From the NCBI GenBank assembly GCA_030684815.1, contig JAUXXQ010000136.1:1-40264 (forward strand): DNA of 40,264 nt. The letters run 5' to 3'. The stretch is from Methylobacter sp. GTDB taxonomy: Bacteria; Pseudomonadota; Gammaproteobacteria; Methylococcales; Methylomonadaceae. The position numbers and the translations under genes were made by a program. The notes beneath the pieces were generated by a model that was not told where the DNA came from, did no database searches, and worked only from the letters and a program-made list of their open reading frames with translations. Positions within the stretch are counted from its first letter, which is position 1. Each line of letters begins with the position of its first letter. This document shows, piece after piece, positions 17,682 through 24,787 of the stretch.

Positions 17682-18632
17682 TTACCGGCGTCTTTTTAAT
17701 GTATGCAATTGCTCTACTTTGCTGCCGGCCTGTTCAAACGACTTGGCTGTATCGTCAAAGGACTGGGCGACACTACTAAATGAATAAGCATCAGACGGCC
17801 TATCTAAAGTCAGGGAGAAAACCGGCTTAGCCGGGCCTTCAGAAACGGACGCCTCATCTGCGTCGCCATCTAACCCATCGTCGAAACCCTCCGCATCAAA
17901 AGCGGCTTCCGACTTTCCATCGGTAGCCAAATTATCGCGCCACTGCAAAAAAGACTCACGGGTAAAAACATAAGGGTCCAACGCCGCTTCATTGATAAAC
18001 CTCAATGCCCCTTCAGCATTGGCGCGTTCGCTCAATACGCCCAACAATTGCACAGGCACGGTGATATAATTGATGGGGTTTGCTGCCGAGTCAAATATTG
18101 CCCCCGGAATGCCCCGCCCTGTTGACGGCCCAAAAAGCGGTAAGACTAAATAAGGCCCCCGAGGCACACCCCATACAGCCAGCGTCTGCTCAAAATCCTC
18201 TTGATTTTGCTCCAGCCCGACATGCTTGGCAACATCAACCAAACCGCCCAAGCCCAGCGTTGTATTGATGGCCAAGCGTCCGGTATCTTCAGCGCCTTGG
18301 GCAAATTTAGCCTGCAAAACGTCATTAATAACCACATTGACATTTTTTAGGTTAGTAAAAAAATTAGACACACCGGTTTGCATGAACTGCGGCGTGATCC
18401 ATTTATAGGCATTTGCAAGGGGCGCAGCGACATAACCGTCAACACCATCATTAAAAAGAAACATTTTCCTATTAAAATCCTCATACGGGTCAACCTGGCT
18501 CGCGACCGGTTGACCCGGCGTATTGCCTGTTGTCGCACACCCCCCCAGAGTGATGGCAATACCAATTAGGACAAGGAATATAGAGCGCGCTCTAACTTTA
18601 CGATTGCCGCAGTGTGGTCTATTCATGGTCAT
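17682..18632 (-). CDS. mlaA: MlaA/VacJ family outer-membrane lipoprotein
   Basis: A 316-residue lipoprotein with a basic N-terminus, hydrophobic helix and lipobox LGGC (lipid-modified Cys near residue 32). The MlaA core is plain: DPYEDFNRKMFLFNDGVD, the NFFTNLKNVNVVINDVLQ block, GRLAINTTLGLGGLVDVA and the VPRGPYLVLPLFGPST segment. MlaA removes phospholipid from the outer leaflet and passes it to a periplasmic carrier. It is longer than E. coli MlaA (about 250) because of a C-terminal extension that is Asp/Glu-rich and then Ser-rich. It lies six bases after hpnM, itself MlaC-like, so outer-membrane lipoprotein and periplasmic carrier are co-transcribed in a hopanoid locus. ATG 18632 was taken; ATG 18626 is an alternative. 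Confidence 0.93.
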   Translation of the reverse strand: MTMNRPHCGNRKVRARSIFLVLIGIAITLGGCATTGNTPGQPVASQVDPYEDFNRKMFLFNDGVDGYVAAPLANAYKWITPQFMQTGVSNFFTNLKNVNVVINDVLQAKFAQGAEDTGRLAINTTLGLGGLVDVAKHVGLEQNQEDFEQTLAVWGVPRGPYLVLPLFGPSTGRGIPGAIFDSAANPINYITVPVQLLGVLSERANAEGALRFINEAALDPYVFTRESFLQWRDNLATDGKSEAAFDAEGFDDGLDGDADEASVSEGPAKPVFSLTLDRPSDAYSFSSVAQSFDDTAKSFEQAGSKVEQLHTLKRRR

Positions 18633-18638
18633 AAAAAC

Positions 18639-19256
18639 CTACTGTTTTGAATAATTGTTAATTTTTTCGCTAATTTTGCTGATTAAGGCATCAAAGCCTT
18701 CGCGCTGTAAAATCGTGGTGTATTCAGACCTTTTCAAGGCCAAATCGCTGACGCCATTGGCGATTATATTAATAATGCGCCAGCTATTGCCTTTTTCTTT
18801 GAGCATGTAATCGAATTTGACCGGCTTGTCATCAGGGATGACTAAATGGGAATGCACCACAAAACCGCCGCGTGTGGTCTCTTCTTCCGAATCGAATACG
18901 AACGATTCGCCCGAATAATCCTTAAAATTGTGCGCATAAGAAGCGATGCTCAACTCACTGAACACATCCACCAGCTTTTGCTGCTGCTCCTCGGACAATT
19001 TTTCCCATTCCTTACCGACCACAATGCGCGCTATTTTTGTCAGTTCATGGCTGTTGGAAACCGGCTCTTTAAGTCTGTCATAGCGACCGGCATAACCCAA
19101 TTTTTTGCCGTCCTTCATCACCGCAATCAGCTCGTCCTGAAATTTCTCGACGACCTGCCTGGCTGTCGCCCCACCTTCATCGGCCGCAAAAGCATGCGTC
19201 GCCCCGAACAAAAAGAACATAAAAACAACGGCCAACCGCATATTTTTCAAAATCAT
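18639..19256 (-). CDS. hpnM: HpnM / MlaC-like periplasmic lipid-binding protein
   Basis: A 205-residue secreted protein with a signal peptide (cleavage near THAFA/ADE) and the MlaC/Ttg2D fold: VVEKFQDELIAVMKDG, the YDRLKEPV segment, ELTKIARIVVGKEW, LSEEQQQKLVDVFSELSIASYA and the later WRIINIIANGVSDLALKRSEY block. MlaC proteins ferry phospholipid between membranes; the copy found in hopanoid clusters is called HpnM. GAGGTTTCCATT precedes ATG 19256. It is followed almost directly by mlaA and preceded, 100 bases upstream, by hpnH. In the 100-base gap, AGGTGCAAG and CTTGCACCT form an inverted repeat. Whether it carries hopanoids or phospholipids is not visible. Confidence 0.9.
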   Translation of the reverse strand: MILKNMRLAVVFMFFLFGATHAFAADEGGATARQVVEKFQDELIAVMKDGKKLGYAGRYDRLKEPVSNSHELTKIARIVVGKEWEKLSEEQQQKLVDVFSELSIASYAHNFKDYSGESFVFDSEEETTRGGFVVHSHLVIPDDKPVKFDYMLKEKGNSWRIINIIANGVSDLALKRSEYTTILQREGFDALISKISEKINNYSKQ

Positions 19257-19356
19257 AATGGAAACCTCGTAAAAATTAAATCAGGTAACAAGGCAAAAGG
19301 TGCAAGGCTAAAGGCGAAAAAAAACATGCCCACTTGCACCTACATCGGAATGCACT

Positions 19357-20466
19357 TTAATCGGCAACTTCCACTCTCACAGGAATACCGGCAATAGTCG
19401 ACGACAGCTCTTTTTTCGCATACGCAGGCGCGGCCTCAGGCACCATGTCGCCTTCGGTTTTCGGCCCCCTGATTGATGTCAACAGCGCTTTCAACGGATG
19501 CGCTAGCATATCCTCAACAGCCGTCGCCTCATAGCCGCAATGCGCCATGCAGCTGGCACATTTAGGATTATTAACGGAACCGTATTTTTCCCAAGGCGTG
19601 GTATCCAACAACTCCTGAAAAGTGGACACATAGCCTTCATCAGCCAGTAAATAACACGGTTTTTGCCAGCCAAACACGTTGCGGGTCGGATTGCCCCACG
19701 GGGTACAATCATAGTTTTGATTGCCCGCCAGAAAATCAAGATATAACGATGAATGGTTTAATTTCCACTTACGATTTTTGCCGATTCTGAAAATGCCGCG
19801 AAACAAATCCTTCACATCGCTGCCCTTAATAAACACATCCTGCTGCGGCGCACGCTCATAACTGAAACCCGGCGCAATGGTCACACCTTCAACGCCCAGT
19901 TCCATCGCATAATCCAGGAAATCGGCAACTTCTTGTGCATTTTCACCCTGAAACAGCGTGCAGTTGACGGTGACTCTAAAACCCTTTGCCAAAGCCAATT
20001 TTATCGCCTCAACCGCCCGCTCAAACACACCGTCCTGACAAACAGAAGTGTCATGCCTGTCCTGCATACCGTCCAAATGGATTGAAAAAGTCAGATAAGG
20101 CGACGGCTGATAATCATCGATTCTCTTTTTCAACAATAAGGCATTGGTACACAAATAAACGAATTTTTTGCGCGCAACAATACCGGCAACAATTTGCGGC
20201 ATTTCCTTATGAATCAAAGGCTCGCCGCCTGGAATAGAGACCATCGGCGCATCGCACTCATCGACCGCCTGCATACATTCTTCAAAGGACAGGCGCTTAT
20301 CGAGAATATCATCCGGGTAATCAATCTTGCCACAACCCGCACAGGCCAAATTACAACGGAACAACGGTTCAAGCATCAATACCAAAGGGTATTTTTTAAC
20401 CCCTTTCAATTTTTGCTTAATCAAATAACTGCCTACAGTCAACTGCTGACGTAAAGGAACTCCCAC
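19357..20466 (-). CDS. hpnH: Adenosyl-hopene transferase HpnH (radical SAM)
   Basis: A 369-residue radical SAM enzyme with the CxxxCxxC motif at C38, C42, C45 (RCNLACAGCGK), the SAM-binding SIPGGEPL segment, and a C-terminal cysteine group (CASCMAHCGYE). HpnH joins the 5'-deoxyadenosyl group of SAM to hopene, making adenosylhopane, the first step of side-chain elongation. The start is GTG 20466: a perfect TGGAGGG lies seven bases upstream, and it yields M-GVPLRQQL, like other HpnH proteins. The TTG at 20481 would put that ribosome-binding site inside the coding region. It is divergent from squalene synthase/shc/hpnG, which supply its substrate and process its product. Confidence 0.95.
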   Translation of the reverse strand: MGVPLRQQLTVGSYLIKQKLKGVKKYPLVLMLEPLFRCNLACAGCGKIDYPDDILDKRLSFEECMQAVDECDAPMVSIPGGEPLIHKEMPQIVAGIVARKKFVYLCTNALLLKKRIDDYQPSPYLTFSIHLDGMQDRHDTSVCQDGVFERAVEAIKLALAKGFRVTVNCTLFQGENAQEVADFLDYAMELGVEGVTIAPGFSYERAPQQDVFIKGSDVKDLFRGIFRIGKNRKWKLNHSSLYLDFLAGNQNYDCTPWGNPTRNVFGWQKPCYLLADEGYVSTFQELLDTTPWEKYGSVNNPKCASCMAHCGYEATAVEDMLAHPLKALLTSIRGPKTEGDMVPEAAPAYAKKELSSTIAGIPVRVEVAD

Positions 20467-20948
20467 GAGCAAACCCTCCAAAAAATCTTAATGAACTTAA
20501 TGGCGCCCATTTAAAAATGACCGCCCTGAAACCAGATACGCTAAAAAGCCAAGCAATCTTGTATCAAAAAAACAACAGACCAATAATACTTACTAAAATA
20601 CAAACACCTACTGCTTTTAAATCGCGGGCTTTAGTAAATATCAACAAGGCCATCATATAATACAAGCGCTTATCTATTACTGACTAGAATACTATCTTTT
20701 AACGGGCGACTCCAGTTTTACCCTTAATCCGCTGTAAATCGACCTGTAGCGCACGCCCCGATACCCGCCACAGCAACACCCGTTAAAGACAGGTAAAATG
20801 ATGTTTTTATTAACAATAAATAACTTTTAACAATCCCTTGTTGTGCGCATTTGCAACAAAACAACATTGCTTTGCAAAATACCAACAAACAGTCTATTAT
20901 TGCCTCATACAAAACTTAAATTTACCCGTAAGCCAACAAAAAAATACC
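20467..20948. other. Divergent regulatory region between hpnH and squalene synthase
   Basis: About 480 bases, A/T-rich, with no credible gene. It must hold promoters for both hopanoid transcripts. The right part contains a likely promoter (20872-20900). Two GC-rich patches near 20700-20780 carry no terminator-like hairpin that I can see. The upstream extension of the squalene synthase frame into this region is not like the family. Confidence 0.5.
20872..20900 (+). promoter_or_regulatory. Candidate promoter of the sqs-shc operon
   Basis: TTGCAA (20872-20877) and TATTAT (20895-20900) are 17 bases apart, about 50 bases before the ATG of the squalene synthase gene. The -35 is weak (four of six), the -10 good. 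Confidence 0.5.
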
Positions 20949-22049
20949 ATGAGTGACACTCAAATATCCCTGGACAATCCAAAGTCACTGAGCAAATGCT
21001 CTGATGATCAATTTCAGGCACTCTTACTCGAAGGCGTCTCCAGAACATTTGCGTTGACCATTCCGCAATTACCGGAAAAACTGTATAGCGCAGTCGCCAA
21101 TGCCTATTTGTTATGCCGCATTGTAGACACCATAGAAGATGAAGTTTCACTGTCCCCCGGTCAAAAAAAATATTTTTGCTCCGAGTTTATTCAGGTAGTA
21201 AAAACCGGCACCAACTCGGAGCCGTTTGCCGTTGACCTTGCGCCGCTGCTGTCCGAACAGACCATTCCTGCCGAACACACCTTAATTCATGTGTTGCCAC
21301 GGGTTATACAAATCACCCATAAATTCGATCCGGCTCAAATTGAAGCATTGGCTTGTTGCGTTGAAACCATGGCAGAAGGGATGCCGATTTTTCAGGCACA
21401 GGATTTACAAGGCGGCCTTGCTACACTGGCCGATATGGACAAATATTGTTATTACGTTGCCGGTTGCGTCGGTGAAATGCTGGCCAAGCTGTTTTGTCAT
21501 TATTCGCCCGAAATTGCGCAACACCAAGACGAACTGCTCAAGCTTTCGGTGTCTTTTGGCCAAGGCCTGCAAATGACCAACATCTTAAAAGATATTTGGG
21601 ATGACGCCGAACGCGGCGTGTGCTGGTTGCCGCAAGATATTTTTACCGAAACAGGCTTTGATCTTAAAACCCTGTCCCCCGAAAACAACAATGAACATTT
21701 TCGACTGGGCTTAACGCACTTGATCAACATCGCTCACGGGCATTTGCATAACGCCCTGAAATATACTCTGTTGCTACCTAGCCACGAAACCGGCATTCGC
21801 AATTTCTGCCTCTGGGCGCTGGGCATGGCTGTTTTGACCTTGAAAAAAATCAACAAAAATCTGGATTTCACCCATTCAAACCAAGTCAAAATAAGCCGTA
21901 ATAGCGTTAAGGCGACTATCCTTGCGACCCGACTAACCGGGCGCAGCAACACCCTGCTTAACTTACTTTTCAACTTGGCAAGCCGCGAACTCAAAACGCC
22001 TGACTGGACTTATTCAACCCCATCCTCAAACGCCAAGATAAACCTTTAA
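20949..22049 (+). CDS. sqs: Squalene/phytoene synthase family protein, probable squalene synthase
   Basis: A 366-residue trans-isoprenyl diphosphate synthase. Both aspartate-rich motifs are present: CRIVDTIEDE and NILKDIWDD. The SRTFALTIPQLP start and YCYYVAGCVGEML segment match enzymes that condense two farnesyl diphosphates head-to-head. Its position 11 bases before shc, with no hpnC/hpnE near, favours a single-enzyme (eukaryote-like Sqs) route to squalene over the three-step HpnCDE route, but this is inference. The start is ATG 20949 (MSDTQIS); the frame runs 37 codons further upstream without family similarity. Phytoene synthase is the main alternative and is less likely next to a squalene cyclase. 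Confidence 0.87.
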   Translation: MSDTQISLDNPKSLSKCSDDQFQALLLEGVSRTFALTIPQLPEKLYSAVANAYLLCRIVDTIEDEVSLSPGQKKYFCSEFIQVVKTGTNSEPFAVDLAPLLSEQTIPAEHTLIHVLPRVIQITHKFDPAQIEALACCVETMAEGMPIFQAQDLQGGLATLADMDKYCYYVAGCVGEMLAKLFCHYSPEIAQHQDELLKLSVSFGQGLQMTNILKDIWDDAERGVCWLPQDIFTETGFDLKTLSPENNNEHFRLGLTHLINIAHGHLHNALKYTLLLPSHETGIRNFCLWALGMAVLTLKKINKNLDFTHSNQVKISRNSVKATILATRLTGRSNTLLNLLFNLASRELKTPDWTYSTPSSNAKINL

Positions 22050-22060
22050 GGACATCACTT

Positions 22061-24064
22061 ATGTTTAACGAAGCAACTTTAGAGATAAATACCGGTGCTG
22101 TTTCAAACTTATCGAATACAGCCGACCACTATGCACACAACCTTGAACTGGCCATCAGCAAGGCACAAGATAAACTGTTAAGCCTGCAGGACAAGGACGG
22201 TTATTGGGTTTTTGAGCTGGAAGCCGATTGCACCATTCCCTCCGAGTACATCATGATGATGCACTATCTGGGTGAAATCGATGAGCCGCTGCAAGAAAAA
22301 ATTGCCAACTACCTCCGCTCACGCCAGGCCGAAAACGGCAGCTATCCGCTGTTTACCGGTGGCCCCGGCGACCTTAGCTGTAGCGTCAAAGTGTATTACG
22401 CCCTAAAAATGGCGGGCGACGCTATCGACGCGCCGCACATGGCTCGGCTAAGGCACTATATCCTTAGCCGGGGCGGCGCGGCCAAAACCAACGTCTTTAC
22501 CCGTATTGCACTGGCAACTTTTAAGCAAATACCTTGGCGGGGCGTCCCTTATATCCCTGTCGAAATCATGCTGCTCCCCAAATGGTTTCCGTTTCATCTG
22601 GATAAAGTCTCGTACTGGTCCAGAACCGTGATGGTGCCGTTGTTTATTCTTTGCACCTTAAAAGCCACAGCCAAGAACCCTAACAACATTAATATACTGG
22701 AGCTTTTCGTCACCCACCCTGACGAAGAAAAACACTATTTTCCTGAACGGACTACACTCAACAAAATCTTTCTTGGCCTGGATAAACTGGGTATAGCAAC
22801 ACGGCCATTAATCCCCGGCAAGTTGCACAACCTCGCCATCGAAAAAGCCAAAAACTGGATTATCGAGCGCCTGAACGGCGAGGACGGCTTGGGCGGCATT
22901 TCCCCGGCCATGATGGCGGCTTATGAAGCCTTGCTGTTGCTGGGCATGCCCAAAGACGATGAAATGATTGTCACCGCACGCAAAGCCATCGACAAATTAT
23001 TGGTTATCCATGAGGACTATGCCTATTGCCAACCGTGCCTGTCGCCGGTTTGGGACACCGCGCTGGCCGCACTGGCTTTGCAGGAATCCGACAAATCAGG
23101 CAACAGCGCAAGCCTGACCCGCGCCTACGATTGGCTTAAAAGCAAACAGCTGTCCGATGAACCCGGCGACTGGCGCATTTCCAAACCTGATTTGGCGGGC
23201 GGCGGCTGGGCATTCCAATTTGAAAACCCGCATTACCCTGATGTTGATGACACTGCCGTGGTCGCCTTTGCTATGGCCGAATCCAACCTGCCGCATCTGG
23301 ACGAATCAATCCACCGGGCTACCCGCTGGATTGTCGGCATGCAATCTAAAAACGGCGGTTACGGCGCATTCGATGTTGATAATACCGCTTATTACCTCAA
23401 CGAAATCCCTTTTGCCGACCATGGCGCCTTGCTCGACCCGCCAACATCTGACGTCAGTGCGCGTTGCGCCATGCTGATGGCGAGAGTCGCACAGGATCAT
23501 GACGACGACTGCAGGGATGCAGGAGGTAGAGCAACGCATGGAGCAGTTGCCGAGTATCTACCGGCATTAAAACGCACCATCGACTATATCCGTAGCGAAC
23601 AGGAACAAGACGGCTCTTGGTTTGGCCGCTGGGGCACTAACTATATCTACGGCACCTGGTCAGTCCTGCTCAGCCTTGAACAAACCGACCTGCCTAAAAG
23701 CGACCCGCTCTACACCAAAGCGGCAAAATGGCTAAAAAGCGTGCAGCGCGGTGATGGCGGCTGGGGCGAAGACAACTATAGCTATCATGACACCGAGCAA
23801 GCCGGAAAATACCATTTCAGCACCGCCTTCCAAACCGCGTGGGCGGTATTGGCACTGATGGCGGCGGGTGAAGCCAACAGCCACGAAGTCAAGGCCGGCA
23901 TCGACTTCATCCTGCGCAACCAGCAGGCTGATGGCGTATGGAATGACAAATGCTTTACCGCCCCCGGCTTCCCTAAAGTGTTTTATCTTAAATACCACGG
24001 TTACGACAAATTCTTCCCGCTCTGGGCTTTGGCCAGATACCGTAACGAGCTGCTGAAAAAGTGA
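22061..24064 (+). CDS. shc: Squalene-hopene cyclase
   Basis: A 667-residue triterpene cyclase of normal length. The catalytic acid motif is D394-V-D396-D397 (PDVDDTAV), and several QW repeats are visible (for example QDKDGYWVFELE near residue 45, QSKNGGYGAFD, QDGSWFGRWG, and GDGGWGEDNY). It cyclises squalene to hopene and hopanol at the inner membrane. AAGGACATCACTT precedes the ATG. Its stop overlaps the hpnG start (GTGA), so shc and hpnG are translationally coupled. All the landmarks of an active cyclase are intact. Confidence 0.97.
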   Translation: MFNEATLEINTGAVSNLSNTADHYAHNLELAISKAQDKLLSLQDKDGYWVFELEADCTIPSEYIMMMHYLGEIDEPLQEKIANYLRSRQAENGSYPLFTGGPGDLSCSVKVYYALKMAGDAIDAPHMARLRHYILSRGGAAKTNVFTRIALATFKQIPWRGVPYIPVEIMLLPKWFPFHLDKVSYWSRTVMVPLFILCTLKATAKNPNNINILELFVTHPDEEKHYFPERTTLNKIFLGLDKLGIATRPLIPGKLHNLAIEKAKNWIIERLNGEDGLGGISPAMMAAYEALLLLGMPKDDEMIVTARKAIDKLLVIHEDYAYCQPCLSPVWDTALAALALQESDKSGNSASLTRAYDWLKSKQLSDEPGDWRISKPDLAGGGWAFQFENPHYPDVDDTAVVAFAMAESNLPHLDESIHRATRWIVGMQSKNGGYGAFDVDNTAYYLNEIPFADHGALLDPPTSDVSARCAMLMARVAQDHDDDCRDAGGRATHGAVAEYLPALKRTIDYIRSEQEQDGSWFGRWGTNYIYGTWSVLLSLEQTDLPKSDPLYTKAAKWLKSVQRGDGGWGEDNYSYHDTEQAGKYHFSTAFQTAWAVLALMAAGEANSHEVKAGIDFILRNQQADGVWNDKCFTAPGFPKVFYLKYHGYDKFFPLWALARYRNELLKK

Positions 24065-24780
24065 CCGTCGGCATTGTTGTCGCCCTACCGGAAGAACTCA
24101 GCACCCTGACCTCGCAAAAGATCGCCAAAGGGTGCTGTGTTTCTATTGCCGACACCATTATTGTCGGCTATTCCGGCGCGGGTGCCGATAATGCACGTTT
24201 AACCGCTGAACACCTTATTACACAAGGCGCCACCCGGTTGATCAGCTGGGGTTGCGCCGCCGCCCTCAGTGACACATTAAAACCCGGCGACCTGGTCTTG
24301 GCCGATACCCTGATTGATGCGGAAGGCACACACTTCAGCATTCAGTCCGACTGGCACCGTGACAGCCAAAAACGACTGTCAAACACGCGCCCCGTCCACA
24401 CCGGCCGCCTAGCCGAAAGCCACAACATCGTAGCAAGCAGCGAAGCCAAAAAACGCCTGCACCGCCAAAGCAATGCCATCGCCCTGGACATGGAATCTGT
24501 CGCCATCGCCAACGTGGCCAGACAAAACCGGCTGCCTTTTTTAGCAGTCCGTGCCATTGCCGACCCGGCCGGCATGGATTTACCTAAAGCCATCAGTCAT
24601 GCCCTTAACGCCGAGGGTGACATTGTTTTGGGCAAATTACTGCGCTTTATCGCCCAACACCCCTCGGAAGTTCCGGGTCTGATAAAACTGGGCCTGCATT
24701 TCAATGCCGCCAAAAATACCTTAAAATGGGTCGCCAAACAGCTCGATGCCCTAATCGACTTACCCAACCCGACCCCATAA
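24061..24780 (+). CDS. hpnG: HpnG, adenosylhopane nucleosidase/phosphorylase
   Basis: A 239-residue purine-nucleoside-phosphorylase-like protein of the HpnG family. GIVVALPEEL at the start, the glycine-rich YSGAGADNA, ISWGCAAAL, and the MESVAIANVA catalytic/substrate segment followed by AVRAIADPA are all in place. HpnG releases adenine from adenosylhopane, giving a ribosylhopane-type intermediate. The start is a GTG overlapping the last codons of shc. It precedes hpnN by seven bases. The C-terminal tail (KLGLHFNAAKNTLKWVAKQL) is typical of the hopanoid version rather than of MTA/SAH nucleosidases. Confidence 0.92.
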   Translation: MTVGIVVALPEELSTLTSQKIAKGCCVSIADTIIVGYSGAGADNARLTAEHLITQGATRLISWGCAAALSDTLKPGDLVLADTLIDAEGTHFSIQSDWHRDSQKRLSNTRPVHTGRLAESHNIVASSEAKKRLHRQSNAIALDMESVAIANVARQNRLPFLAVRAIADPAGMDLPKAISHALNAEGDIVLGKLLRFIAQHPSEVPGLIKLGLHFNAAKNTLKWVAKQLDALIDLPNPTP

Positions 24781-24787
24781 AAACACC

